From: Seohaeicola zhoushanensis
Lineage (GTDB): Bacteria; Pseudomonadota; Alphaproteobacteria; Rhodobacterales; Rhodobacteraceae
DNA: 64,000 nt
Assembly (NCBI RefSeq): GCF_014656415.1
Contig: NZ_BNCJ01000005.1
Location: 68,104 to 132,103 of the forward strand
Direction: 5' to 3'
This document shows positions 26,733-35,277 of the stretch, in pieces. Within the stretch, counting starts at the first letter, position 1, and each line of letters begins with the position of its first letter. The position numbers were made by a program, and so were the translations under genes. The notes beneath the pieces are model-generated. The model did no database searches. It was not told the origin of the DNA and saw nothing but the letters and a program-made list of their open reading frames with translations.

Positions 26733-28678
26733 GACGCCAGCACCGCGATACCGAATTCTCGCACCGCAAGCTGTCGCGGCGCACGCTGGTCGTGGGCGGG
26801 CTGCAGCTGGGTTTCGTCGGGATGCTGGCGGCGCGGATGCGCTACATGCAGGTCGAACAGGCCGACCAGTTCCGCCTGCTGGCCGAGGAGAACCGCGTCA
26901 ACATCCGCCTGATCGCCCCGACTCGGGGCGAGATCTTCGACCGCAACGGCGTGCCGCTGGCGCGCAACGCGCCGAGCTATCGCATCATCATCGTCCCCGA
27001 GGATGCCGGCGACGTCGAGGAGGTGATCGCCCGGCTGGCGACGCTGATCGAGCTCGACCCCGAGGAGCTTGCCCGCGCCCGCACCGAGATCCAGCGCACC
27101 CGCACCACGCCCTTCCTGCCGGTGACGCTGGCCGACCGGGTCGACTGGGAGGCGCTGAGCCGGGTCGCGGTGAACGCCCCCGCCCTGCCCGGCATCACGC
27201 CCGAGGTGGGCCTGACCCGGATCTATCCGCGCGATGCCGATACCGCCCATGTGATCGGCTATGTCGGCCCGGTGTCGGATTACGACCTGTCGCGGATCGA
27301 AGACCCCGAGCCGGTCCTGCGGATTCCGCGCTTTCAGATCGGCAAGGTCGGGCTGGAGGCGCGCGAGGAAGAGCGCCTGCGCGGCAAGGCGGGCGCCAAG
27401 CGGGTCGAGGTCAACGCCACCGGCCGGGTGATGCGCGAACTCGACCGGCGCGAGGGGCAGCGCGGCACCGACCTGCAACTTTCGCTCGACGCCGAGCTGC
27501 AACGCTACGTGCAGGCCCGCCTCACCGGCGAAAGCGCCAGCGCGGTGGTGATCGACTGCGAGACCGGCGACCTGCGCGCGGTCGTCTCGGCGCCGAGCTT
27601 CGACCCCAACCTCTTCGTGCGCGGCATCTCGGTCGCCGATTACCGGGCGCTGACCAACGACGACCACCGCCCATTGGCCAACAAGTCGGTGCAAGGCGCC
27701 TATCCGCCGGGCTCGACCTTCAAGATGATCACCGCGCTCGCGGCGCTCGAGGAAGGACTCGTGCGGCCCAATGACACTGTCTACTGCCCCGGCCACCTGG
27801 AGGTCTCGGGCCGCCGCTTCCACTGCTGGAAGCGCGCCGGGCACGGCCATGTCGACCTCGAGAACTCGCTGAAGCAGAGCTGCGACGTCTACTACTACGA
27901 CCTCGCCCTTAAGGTCGGGATCGACAAGATCTCGGCCATGGCCAACCGCTTCGGCCTGGGCATCCGCCACGACATCCCGATGTCGGCGGTCGCCGCCGGC
28001 CTGACGCCGGACCGCGAGTGGAAGCAGCGGGTCCACAAGCAGGACTGGCTGGTCGGCGACACCGTCAACGCCTCGATCGGCCAGGGCTACCTGCTGGCCT
28101 CGCCGCTGCAACTCGCGGTGATGACCGCCCGGATCGCCACCGGGCGCGCCATCGACCCGCGCCTGGTAAAGTCGGTGGACGGGGTGGAAACGCCGGTGAC
28201 GGGCGGCGGCTCGCTCGGTCTCAACGAAAACAACCTGCGCCAGATCCGCAAGGCGATGTTCGCCGTCTCCAACGACCGGCGCGGCACCGCATATCGCGCC
28301 CGGATCATCGACGACGCCTTCCGCATGGCCGGCAAGACCGGCACCAGCCAGGTGCGCAACATCACCGCCGCCGAGCGCGCCTCGGGCGTCATAAACAACG
28401 CCGACCTGCCCTGGGCCCGGCGCGACCACGCGCTCTTCGTCAGCTTCGCGCCCTTCGACAAGCCGAAATACGCCTGCTGCGTGGTGGTCGAACATGGCGG
28501 CGGCGGCTCGACCGTGGCCGGCCCGATTGCCCGCGACGTGCTGCTCCAGGCGCTCTACGAGGGCACCCCGCCGCTCGCCGCCTACCCCGAAGCCGACCGC
28601 AACCGCATCAAGGCCCAGCAGGAACGACTGCAGCGCGAACAGATCGAACGCGCCGGCACCGAGAGCGGCCGCGCATGA
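26729..28678 (+). CDS. mrdA: Penicillin-binding protein 2, elongation transpeptidase
   Basis: A 649-residue class B penicillin-binding protein that crosslinks peptidoglycan during elongation with RodA. An N-terminal transmembrane helix (LVVGGLQLGFVGMLAARM) follows a basic tail. The dimerisation domain holds RGEIFDRNGVPLARNAPSYR. The transpeptidase motifs are in order: SXXK at Ser329 in PPGSTFKMI, the SxN-equivalent in LKQSCDVYYYD (Ser-Cys-Asp), and KTGTSQ with Lys536. Ser-Cys-Asp instead of Ser-x-Asn is normal for PBP2. The ATG overlaps mreD by four bases and the stop overlaps rodA by four. The ATG at 26729 was chosen over a longer frame starting at 26516. Confidence 0.96.
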   Translation: MRRQHRDTEFSHRKLSRRTLVVGGLQLGFVGMLAARMRYMQVEQADQFRLLAEENRVNIRLIAPTRGEIFDRNGVPLARNAPSYRIIIVPEDAGDVEEVIARLATLIELDPEELARARTEIQRTRTTPFLPVTLADRVDWEALSRVAVNAPALPGITPEVGLTRIYPRDADTAHVIGYVGPVSDYDLSRIEDPEPVLRIPRFQIGKVGLEAREEERLRGKAGAKRVEVNATGRVMRELDRREGQRGTDLQLSLDAELQRYVQARLTGESASAVVIDCETGDLRAVVSAPSFDPNLFVRGISVADYRALTNDDHRPLANKSVQGAYPPGSTFKMITALAALEEGLVRPNDTVYCPGHLEVSGRRFHCWKRAGHGHVDLENSLKQSCDVYYYDLALKVGIDKISAMANRFGLGIRHDIPMSAVAAGLTPDREWKQRVHKQDWLVGDTVNASIGQGYLLASPLQLAVMTARIATGRAIDPRLVKSVDGVETPVTGGGSLGLNENNLRQIRKAMFAVSNDRRGTAYRARIIDDAFRMAGKTGTSQVRNITAAERASGVINNADLPWARRDHALFVSFAPFDKPKYACCVVVEHGGGGSTVAGPIARDVLLQALYEGTPPLAAYPEADRNRIKAQQERLQREQIERAGTESGRA

Positions 28679-29826
28679 GTTATCTTGAGTATAACGTCAA
28701 ATCGACGCCCAGCGGCCTCTCCAAGGTGCTCTACCTGAACTGGGGCCTGACGCTGCTGATCGTAAGCGTCGCCGGCGTCGGCTTCCTGCAGCTCTACTCG
28801 GTCGCCGGCGGCTCGCTCCAGCCCTGGGCCGAACCGCAGATGAAGCGCTTTGCCCTCGGGCTGGCGGCCATGCTCTTCGTCGCCATGGTGCCGATCTGGT
28901 TCTGGCGCAACGTCTCGGCCCTGGGCTATGCCGGGTCGGTCGTGCTGCTGATCGCGGTCGAGCTGATCGGGGTCGAGGGCAAGGGCGCGCAACGCTGGAT
29001 CGACATCGGATTCATGCGGCTGCAACCCTCGGAGCTGATGAAGATCACCCTGGTGATGGTGCTGGCCGCCTATTACGACTGGCTCGCGCCCAACAAGGTC
29101 TCGCGCCCCTTCTGGGTGCTGGTGCCTGTGCTCATCATCCTGGTGCCCACCGCGCTGGTGCTGAAGCAGCCCGACCTTGGCACCGCTATCCTGGTGTTGG
29201 CGGCGGGCGGCGGGATCATGTTCCTGGCCGGGGTGCACTGGGCCTATTTCGCGGTGGTCATCGCCTCGGGCGTCGGCCTGGTCGCGGCGGTCTTCGAAAG
29301 CCGGGGCACCAGCTGGCAGCTCATCAAGGACTACCAGTTCCGCCGCATCGACACCTTCCTCGACCCGGCCTCAGACCCGCTGGGCGCAGGCTATCACATC
29401 ACCCAGTCGAAGATCGCGCTGGGATCGGGCGGCTGGGCCGGGCGCGGCTTCATGCAGGGCACCCAGTCGCGGCTGAACTTCCTGCCCGAGAAGCACACCG
29501 ATTTCATCTTCACCACGCTGGCCGAAGAATTCGGCTTTGTCGGCGGCGTCTCGCTGCTGACGCTCTACGCGCTCATCATCCTGTTCTGCATCGCCACTGC
29601 GCTGGCCACCCGCGACCGCTATTCCTCGCTGGTGACGCTGGGCATCGCCATCAACTTCTTCCTGTTCTTCGCCGTGAACATGTCGATGGTGATGGGCCTG
29701 GCCCCGGTGGTCGGCGTGCCGCTGCCGATGGTCAGCTACGGCGGGTCCGCCATGCTGGTGCTGATGGCCGCCTTCGGGATCGTGCAGAGCGCCCATGTCC
29801 ACCGCCCGCGCGGGCGCACGAGGTAA
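28675..29826 (+). CDS. rodA: Rod shape-determining glycosyltransferase RodA
   Basis: A 383-residue SEDS-family peptidoglycan polymerase with about ten transmembrane helices. Family signatures are WIDIGFMRLQPSELMKITLV, KQPDLGTAILVL, the periplasmic loop with GTQSRLNFLPEKHTDFIFTT (WxxE/D-type active region, Asp in HTDF), and GVPLPMVSYGGSAMLVLM near the C-terminus. It starts in the ATGA overlap with mrdA. It is the last gene of the rod-shape cluster; the 2-hydroxyacid dehydrogenase gene starts only four bases after its stop and may be read through. Confidence 0.95.
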   Translation: MSYLEYNVKSTPSGLSKVLYLNWGLTLLIVSVAGVGFLQLYSVAGGSLQPWAEPQMKRFALGLAAMLFVAMVPIWFWRNVSALGYAGSVVLLIAVELIGVEGKGAQRWIDIGFMRLQPSELMKITLVMVLAAYYDWLAPNKVSRPFWVLVPVLIILVPTALVLKQPDLGTAILVLAAGGGIMFLAGVHWAYFAVVIASGVGLVAAVFESRGTSWQLIKDYQFRRIDTFLDPASDPLGAGYHITQSKIALGSGGWAGRGFMQGTQSRLNFLPEKHTDFIFTTLAEEFGFVGGVSLLTLYALIILFCIATALATRDRYSSLVTLGIAINFFLFFAVNMSMVMGLAPVVGVPLPMVSYGGSAMLVLMAAFGIVQSAHVHRPRGRTR

Positions 29827-29830
29827 TCCC

Positions 29831-30766
29831 ATGACTGTCAACATCCTTTTCGCCGCGCTGCCCCAGCGCTGGGACAGCTACCGCGAGCCGCTGAGCACCG
29901 CCCTGCGCGAGGCCGGGATCGACTTCGACCTGCGCACGGAGTTCGCGCCCGCGGAGGTGGACTACATCGTCTACGCCCCCAACAGCGCGGTGCAGGACTT
30001 CACGCCCTACACCCGGCTGAAGGCGGTGCTGAACATCTGGGCGGGGGTCGAGAAGATCACCGGCAATCCAACGCTGAAGGTGCCGCTGACCCGCATGGTC
30101 GACGAGGGTCTGACCCGTGGCATGGTCGAATACGTCACCGGCCATGTGCTGCGCCACCACCTCGGGATGGACAAGCACATCCGCGGCCTCGCCCCCGGCG
30201 ACTGGCCGCAGGACTTCCCGCCGCTGGCGCAGGACCGCCGGGTGACGGTGCTGGGCCTGGGCGAACTCGGCGCGGTCTGCGCCACGACGCTGGCGGGGCT
30301 GGGCTTTGACGTCGCGGGCTGGAGCCGGTCGCCCAAGACGGTCGAAGGCGTCAGCTGCCATCACGGCGATGCGGGGCTCAAGGCCGCGCTGACCCATGCC
30401 GAGATCCTGGTGCTGCTGCTGCCGGATACGCCGGCGACGCAGAACCTGATCGACGCCGAGGCGCTGGAGCGGATGCCGATGGGCGCGATGATCGTGAACC
30501 CCGGCCGAGGCCCGCTGATCGACGACGAAGCCCTGCTCGCCGCGCTGGATGCGGGCCATATCGGCCATGCCACGCTGGATGTCTTCCGCGTCGAGCCACT
30601 GCCGGCCGAGCATCGCTACTGGACCCACCCGCACGTCACCGTCACGCCGCATATCGCCTCGGAAACCCGCGCGCCCAGCGCCTCGCGGGTGCTGGCCGAG
30701 AACGTGCGCCGCTTCGAGGCGGGCGAGCCGCTGCTGCACCTCGTCGATCGCACCGCCGGCTACTGA
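29831..30766 (+). CDS. ghrA: Glyoxylate/hydroxypyruvate reductase A
   Basis: A 311-residue D-isomer-specific 2-hydroxyacid dehydrogenase of the GhrA group, which reduces glyoxylate and hydroxypyruvate with NADPH. The Rossmann motif is VTVLGLGELGAVCATTLAGL (GLGELG). The catalytic triad is visible as Arg in LVLLLPDTPATQNL to MIVNPGRGPLIDDEA, Glu in DVFRVEPLP, and His in HPHVTVTPHIASETR. The ATG at 29831 follows a gagg site within the rodA 3' end. An earlier in-frame ATG lies inside rodA. The gene is plausible but the exact substrate is by family. Confidence 0.87.
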   Translation: MTVNILFAALPQRWDSYREPLSTALREAGIDFDLRTEFAPAEVDYIVYAPNSAVQDFTPYTRLKAVLNIWAGVEKITGNPTLKVPLTRMVDEGLTRGMVEYVTGHVLRHHLGMDKHIRGLAPGDWPQDFPPLAQDRRVTVLGLGELGAVCATTLAGLGFDVAGWSRSPKTVEGVSCHHGDAGLKAALTHAEILVLLLPDTPATQNLIDAEALERMPMGAMIVNPGRGPLIDDEALLAALDAGHIGHATLDVFRVEPLPAEHRYWTHPHVTVTPHIASETRAPSASRVLAENVRRFEAGEPLLHLVDRTAGY

Positions 30767-30797
30767 GGGCGCGGCGGGGTAAACCCCGCCCTACTCC

Positions 30798-31550
30798 TTA
30801 CGTCCCCCGCGGATCGAGGCCCTGGGCCAGCACCGCATCGCGCCCCAGCACGTAGGTGTGGATCGAGAAGACCACCGCCCGGCTGCGCTCCAGCCGCACC
30901 AGGCACTGCCGCTCGCTCCTGAGGTATCCGCCGACGCCCGGCTCGGGGCGCGGCCGCCGCTCGCTGGCCCGCCGGGGCTGGTGCAGCGCGGCGTCGACAT
31001 ACCACAGCCGGTTGAACCGCCAGAGCGGCATCCCCACCCGCACCCCGTCGAACAGCCGCTGCACCCGCGCGGCGATCCCGGCGTCGTATTCCGCCACCGG
31101 CTCGTGGATCCCGAGCAACGGACGCCCGGCCTTCTCGGACAGGGTCCAGCTTGCCGGGAAGCAGAGCACCGCCGCCGTCAGCACATGCTCGTCACCACGC
31201 TTTTCAAGGATGCAGAAGTCTTCCTGCACCAGCCGGCCCAGCGTCGCCATCGGGTTGGCCCGGTCGATCGACACCCGCACCCCGTCGGCGCGCGTCACCG
31301 TGTCGACGGCATCCGGCGCAATGGCCTGCAGAACCGTGTCGAGCAGCTCCTCGGCAGCAGGCCGCGCCGCCTCTTCGAGGTAGAGCACCGCCTCGGGCCG
31401 CCCGGCGATCAGCTGGTCGCGCAGCGCCATCTGCCCGGCAAAGGCCTCGTCCGCCACCAGCCAGTCGCCCATGTCAAAGGGGCGGATCCCCGGCAGCGGC
31501 GGCTGGTCGAAGGGATCGAAGGGAATGCGGGTGTGCAGGACATCGGTCAT
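30798..31550 (-). CDS. DUF3445 / heme-dependent N-demethylase alpha-like protein
   Basis: A 250-residue DUF3445 (HODM_asu-like) protein. Conserved segments are IPFDPFDQPPLPGIRPFD at the N-terminus, VQEDFCILEKRGDEHVL, CFPASWTLSEKAGRPLLGIH and the C-terminal RQCLVRLERSRAVVFSIHTY. The characterised relative is the alpha subunit of a heme-dependent oxidative N-demethylase acting on small amines such as dimethylamine, but most members are untested. The other subunits are not present here. It is divergent from dddP across 126 bp containing a TGTCGT-N7-ACGACA palindrome. Role in methylated amine or osmolyte breakdown is inference. Confidence 0.83.
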   Translation of the reverse strand: MTDVLHTRIPFDPFDQPPLPGIRPFDMGDWLVADEAFAGQMALRDQLIAGRPEAVLYLEEAARPAAEELLDTVLQAIAPDAVDTVTRADGVRVSIDRANPMATLGRLVQEDFCILEKRGDEHVLTAAVLCFPASWTLSEKAGRPLLGIHEPVAEYDAGIAARVQRLFDGVRVGMPLWRFNRLWYVDAALHQPRRASERRPRPEPGVGGYLRSERQCLVRLERSRAVVFSIHTYVLGRDAVLAQGLDPRGT

Positions 31551-31579
31551 GCCCGCTGGTTAGCCGCCCCCGCGCGCGC

Positions 31580-31598
31580 TGTCGTGCCGAAAACGACA
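31580..31598. promoter_or_regulatory. Candidate operator between DUF3445 gene and dddP
   Basis: Perfect inverted repeat TGTCGT-gccgaaa-ACGACA, 30 bp upstream of the DUF3445 start and 79 bp upstream of dddP, in the only gap between these divergent genes. The size and symmetry suit a dimeric regulator. No regulator gene is adjacent. Confidence 0.45.
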
Positions 31599-31676
31599 TG
31601 CCGTAGCGTCGCTTGCGGGGCGGACGGGCCATCCAGCCCCCCGCAGGATACGCGCGTCAGACCGAGGGGCCCGCCG

Positions 31677-33014
31677 ATGACCACGCATTACCGAGACACC
31701 CGCAAGATCGACCCGACCCGCGGCGCGACGCTCGCCGACGGCAGCGCCAACAACGACGACCGGATCGAGATCGGGCCGACGCGCCTCGCCATGCAGGAAT
31801 GGGCCGCGAAGGGGCTGATCCTGCCGGACCTGCCGAGGATGCGCGAGCACCGCTGGAAACGGCTGACAAAGGCGCTGGAGACCCGCGACTATGGCGGCCT
31901 GCTGATGTTCGACCCGTTGAACATCCGCTATGCCACCGACTCGACCAACATGCAGCTCTGGAACACCCACAACCCGTTCCGCGCCTGCCTGCTCTGCGCC
32001 GATGGCTACATGGTGCTCTGGGACTACAAGAACTCGCCCTTCCTCGCCCAGTTCAACCCGCTGGTGCGCGAGGTGCGCTCGGGCGCCGACCTGTTCTACT
32101 TCGACCGGGGCGACAAGGTCGACGTCGCCGCCGATACCTTCGCCAACGAGGTGCGCGTGCTGATCGCCGAACACGGCGGCGGCAACATGCGCCTTGCCGT
32201 CGACAAGGTCATGCTGCACGGGCTGCGCGCGCTCGAGGCGCAGGGCTTCACCATCGAGGAGGGCGAGGAGGTCACCGAGAAGACCCGCGCGGTGAAGGGC
32301 GAGGACGAGATCCGCGCCATGCGCTGCGCCATGGTGGCCTGCGAGGCCTCGGTGAAGGCGATGGAGGATTTCGCCCGCGCCAAGGTCCCGCTAGGCAATA
32401 CCTCCGAGGATGACATCTGGGCGGTGCTGCACGCCGAGAACATCCGCCGCGGCGGCGAATGGATCGAGACGCGCCTGCTCGCATCCGGCCCGCGCACCAA
32501 CCCCTGGTTCCAGGAATGCGGCCAGCGCGTGGTGCAGGACAACGAGATCGTCAGCTTCGACACCGACCTGATCGGCGCCTATGGCATCTGCATCGACATC
32601 TCGCGCAGCTGGTGGATCGGCGAGGCGAAACCGCCGCAGGAGATGATCGACGCCATGCGCCATGCGCACGAGCACATCATGACCAACATGGCGATGCTGA
32701 AACCGGGCGTGACCATCCCCGAGCTGACGGCCAATGCGCACCGCCTCGACGACCAGTATCAGGCGCAGAAATACGGCTGCCTGATGCATGGCGTCGGACT
32801 GTGCGACGAGTGGCCGCTGGTCTCCTACCCCGACAAGGCGGTGCCAGGCGCCTTCGACTATGCGCTGGAGCCCGGCATGGTGCTCTGTGTCGAAGCCGCC
32901 GTCGGCGCTGTGGGCGGGGCTTTCACCATCAAGCTGGAAGACCAGGTGCTGATCACCGAAACCGGCTACGAGAACCTGACCACCTACCCCTTCGACCCGC
33001 GCCTGATGGGCTAG
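31677..33014 (+). CDS. dddP: Dimethylsulfoniopropionate lyase DddP
   Basis: A 445-residue DMSP lyase that cleaves DMSP to dimethyl sulfide and acrylate. It belongs to the M24 metallopeptidase fold but is not a peptidase. The full set of metal ligands known for Roseobacter DddP is present at the same numbers: Asp295, Asp297, Asp307, His371, Glu406 and Glu421. Near-invariant segments are MFDPLNIRYATDSTNMQLWN, SGADLFYFDRGDKVDVAAD, and CLMHGVGLCDEWPLV. The ATG at 31677 matches the family start (MTTHYRDTRKIDPTRGATL). A zinc-type dehydrogenase gene converges on it. It indicates a marine DMSP-using lifestyle. Confidence 0.96.
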   Translation: MTTHYRDTRKIDPTRGATLADGSANNDDRIEIGPTRLAMQEWAAKGLILPDLPRMREHRWKRLTKALETRDYGGLLMFDPLNIRYATDSTNMQLWNTHNPFRACLLCADGYMVLWDYKNSPFLAQFNPLVREVRSGADLFYFDRGDKVDVAADTFANEVRVLIAEHGGGNMRLAVDKVMLHGLRALEAQGFTIEEGEEVTEKTRAVKGEDEIRAMRCAMVACEASVKAMEDFARAKVPLGNTSEDDIWAVLHAENIRRGGEWIETRLLASGPRTNPWFQECGQRVVQDNEIVSFDTDLIGAYGICIDISRSWWIGEAKPPQEMIDAMRHAHEHIMTNMAMLKPGVTIPELTANAHRLDDQYQAQKYGCLMHGVGLCDEWPLVSYPDKAVPGAFDYALEPGMVLCVEAAVGAVGGAFTIKLEDQVLITETGYENLTTYPFDPRLMG

Positions 33015-33033
33015 GCCATCAGACTCAACCGCC

Positions 33034-34107
33034 TCAACGCGGCGGGATCAGCACTATCTTTCCGGCGTGGTCCTTCCGGCCGAAGGCCTCCTGCGCCTCG
33101 GCGATCCGCTCCAGCGGGTAGGTCGCGGCCAGCAGCGGCCGAATCTCCCCGGCCTCGATATAGGCGACGAGGTCGGGAAAGACGCGCTCGTCCCAGGCGG
33201 TGCAACCGATCAGGGCGAGGTCCTTGAGGTAGAGGTCGCGCAGGTCGAGTTCCACCACCGGCCCCGCGATCGCGCCCGATGTCACATAGCGCCCGCCGCG
33301 CCGCAACAGCCGGAGCAAGGCGGCAAAGCCCGCGCCTCCGACATTGTCGATCACCACGTCGACGCATTCCTCCCCCAGCGCGGCAACCGGATCGTCCTCG
33401 CGCAGAAGGACCGTATCCGCCCCGATGGCGCGCACCGCATCCGCCTTGGCCGCCCCGGTGATCCCGATCACCTCGGCCCCGCGCCGCTTTGCCAGCTGCA
33501 CGACCGCCGATCCCACGCCTCCCGAGGCGCCCGGCACCAGCACGCGGGTGCCGCGCCCGACACCGGCGCGGGCGACCATGTTCTCGGCGGTGCCATAGGC
33601 GCAGGGGATCGAGGCGAGCTCGGCGTCGCTCCAATTGCATCCGACGGCAAAGACCTCGCCGGCCGGCACCTTGACGTATTGCGCGAAGGCCCCGTCGAAG
33701 TTCGAGCCGAGCCAGACCGTCGTCGGATCGCCGAACCCATGCGGGCGCATGCAGGCGCGCACCAGCACCCGCTGGCCGATCCGCGAAGCCTCTCCGCCCG
33801 GCCCGACCGCCACCACCTCGCCGCAGCAGTCAGTGCCCTGGATCAGCGGAAAGGGGGTGGCCCCGTTCCAGCCGCCGTCCCGCAACTCGGGATCGCCGCC
33901 GGTCTCACCCGTGCCGGCCCGGACGGAAGAGGAATACCACCCGAGCCGGGTATTGATCTCGGTATTGTTGACCCCCGCGGCCAGCACCCGGAGCAGCACC
34001 TCGCCCGGCCCCGGCTGCGGCACCTCGACCTCGCGGTAGTCGAGCTTGTCGTAGCCTCCGATCCCGGTGGTCACGACGGCCTTCATCAGGCGGGGAAGCT
34101 GCGGCAT
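33034..34107 (-). CDS. Zinc-type alcohol dehydrogenase / quinone oxidoreductase family protein
   Basis: A 357-residue MDR-superfamily oxidoreductase. The GroES-like part begins MKAVVTTGIGGYDKLDYREV and holds IQGTDCCGEVVAVGPG. The NADP-binding fold has VLVPGASGGVGSAVVQLAKR (AxxGxxG type). The catalytic-zinc ligands of true alcohol dehydrogenases are not obvious, so a quinone-oxidoreductase-like or enoyl-reductase-like activity is possible. The neighbour dddP suggests acrylate metabolism, but the sequence is not AcuI-like: AcuI starts differently and is shorter. The start at 34107 (MPQLPRLMKAVV) was preferred; MKAVV at 34086 and longer frames are alternatives. Confidence 0.85.
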   Translation of the reverse strand: MPQLPRLMKAVVTTGIGGYDKLDYREVEVPQPGPGEVLLRVLAAGVNNTEINTRLGWYSSSVRAGTGETGGDPELRDGGWNGATPFPLIQGTDCCGEVVAVGPGGEASRIGQRVLVRACMRPHGFGDPTTVWLGSNFDGAFAQYVKVPAGEVFAVGCNWSDAELASIPCAYGTAENMVARAGVGRGTRVLVPGASGGVGSAVVQLAKRRGAEVIGITGAAKADAVRAIGADTVLLREDDPVAALGEECVDVVIDNVGGAGFAALLRLLRRGGRYVTSGAIAGPVVELDLRDLYLKDLALIGCTAWDERVFPDLVAYIEAGEIRPLLAATYPLERIAEAQEAFGRKDHAGKIVLIPPR

Positions 34108-34190
34108 GGCCGGATCTCGCTGTGCGGGGCCTCTTGCACCGACCATACACCGATTGGCCCGGCGATCCAGAACGCCGCTCCGAGCCAAAG

Positions 34191-34220
34191 AAAAAGGGCG
34201 CGGCCCGCAGGCCACGCCCC
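34191..34220 (-). terminator. Rho-independent terminator of bioY
   Basis: Stem GGGCGTGGCC / GGCCGCGCCC on the minus strand (34210-34219 and 34196-34205) with one G-T pair and loop TGCG, followed by TTTTTC. It lies 23 bp after the bioY stop codon. Confidence 0.88.
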
Positions 34221-34242
34221 CTGTTCCAGGATCCGGGAAGGA

Positions 34243-34842
34243 TCAGCCGCGGGCCTTGCCCACCAGCTTCCAGGCCGCCGGCAGCAGCAGCGCCGCCAGC
34301 ACCAGCTTGAGCGCGTCGCCCAGCAGGAAGTTGGTCATGCCCCACTGCATCACCCAGGCCGCGCCCTTGTCGGCGAGGAAGAGGTAGGCCATCCAGGGCA
34401 TCCCGAAGGCATAGATCACCGCGTTGCCGATCAGCAGCGCCGCGACCATGCCGCCCACGCTCTGCGACCAGCCACGCTGTGCCAGCCAGCCGACGAGGCC
34501 GGCAGCGACGGCGAAGCCCACCAGGTAACCGCCGGTCGGACCGGCCATGTAGGCCAGGCCCGCGCTCTCGCCGGTGAAGACGGTCACGCCCAGCGCGCCC
34601 AGCGCCAGGTAGCCGAGCAGCGTCGCCAGGCCGAGGCGCATGCCGTAGGCCGCGCCCAGGGTCAGCACCGCGAAGGTCTGCATGGTGATCGGCACCGGCC
34701 ACATCGGCACGCGGATGTTCGCGGCCGCGGTCAGCACCGCGATGCCCGCCACCACCAGCGCAACCTGCTTGGCGCGCAGTCCCAGGCCTTCGCTCGGCCC
34801 CACCACCTCGGCCAGCGCGCCGCGGTTGATTGCAATCGTCAT
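34243..34842 (-). CDS. bioY: Biotin transporter BioY
   Basis: A 199-residue BioY protein, the substrate-binding S component of biotin ECF transporters; six hydrophobic helices are visible. Family signatures are NIRVPMWPVPITMQTFAVL (residues about 43-61), AGPTGGYLVGFAVAAGLVG and the C-terminal LLGDALKLVLAALLLPAAWK. No bioM or bioN (ATPase and transmembrane partner) lies next to it. Solitary BioY proteins are known to transport biotin alone or to use energising modules encoded elsewhere. The start at 34842 follows a ggagacc site. A terminator follows its stop. Confidence 0.92.
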   Translation of the reverse strand: MTIAINRGALAEVVGPSEGLGLRAKQVALVVAGIAVLTAAANIRVPMWPVPITMQTFAVLTLGAAYGMRLGLATLLGYLALGALGVTVFTGESAGLAYMAGPTGGYLVGFAVAAGLVGWLAQRGWSQSVGGMVAALLIGNAVIYAFGMPWMAYLFLADKGAAWVMQWGMTNFLLGDALKLVLAALLLPAAWKLVGKARG

Positions 34843-34940
34843 GTCCCGGTCTCCTCATTGTCCCGATACTTGCCGGGATAGATGCATGACCCTGATCCCT
34901 CTCGCAAGCCACTTTTGCACATGCAGCAACGACGATGCGC

Positions 34941-34954
34941 TTGATTCAGATCAT
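34941..34954 (+). promoter_or_regulatory. FNR/FnrL-type box upstream of DUF6455 gene
   Basis: TTGAT-tcag-ATCAT matches the FNR consensus TTGAT-N4-ATCAA at nine of ten fixed positions. It is centred 70 bp upstream of the DUF6455 start codon, so it could sit near -41.5 of a promoter and activate in low oxygen. It might also affect divergent bioY (99 bp to its start). Confidence 0.6.
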
Positions 34955-35017
34955 GTTCCGCGTCCGTGAAAGCCGCCAAAAGGGGTCAAACGCCTATTGA
35001 CGCCCCAGGAGAATGAC

Positions 35018-35275
35018 ATGGGACTGTTCCGCAAGATCGCCGAAAGCAACGACCTCGTCACCGGCATGACCAGCCGCCTCGGCATCGACATGGCCGAGCG
35101 CATGATGCGCAACCCCGAGCGGGAAACCAGCCTCGTGCGGTCGATGGCCATGGCCTGCATGGGCTGCAACGGTCACCTGTCCTGCGCCCTGCTTCAGGCC
35201 GACAGCGACCATCTCGACGCCGCCCCCGACTTCTGCCGCAACCGCGAGACCCTGGCCGCGCTGCAGGCCGCCTGA
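35018..35275 (+). CDS. DUF6455 family small cysteine protein
   Basis: An 85-residue DUF6455 protein. The second half carries four Cys: MACMGCNGHLSCALLQ has a CxxC plus one, and APDFCRN has the fourth. This CxxCx5C...C set could bind a metal or Fe-S cluster, but nothing has been shown. The N-terminal half, MGLFRKIAESNDLVTGMTSR, is the family start. The ATG at 35018 has a caggaga ribosome binding site; ATG at 34997 is a weaker option. An FNR-like box lies upstream, suggesting expression under low oxygen. It converges on the DUF6314 gene with two bases between stops. Confidence 0.83.
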   Translation: MGLFRKIAESNDLVTGMTSRLGIDMAERMMRNPERETSLVRSMAMACMGCNGHLSCALLQADSDHLDAAPDFCRNRETLAALQAA

Positions 35276-35277
35276 GA

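Noticed and set aside
33034-34107. The dehydrogenase beside dddP as AcuI (acryloyl-CoA reductase)
   Set aside because: Position next to dddP is suggestive, but the N-terminus and spacing of motifs differ from AcuI, and the protein is longer. Kept as a general MDR-family dehydrogenase.
34843-35017. A biotin-related operator or riboswitch upstream of bioY
   Set aside because: No BioR-type TTATAGATA box or structured leader could be seen; the only clear signal is the FNR-like box, which points more toward the DUF6455 gene.
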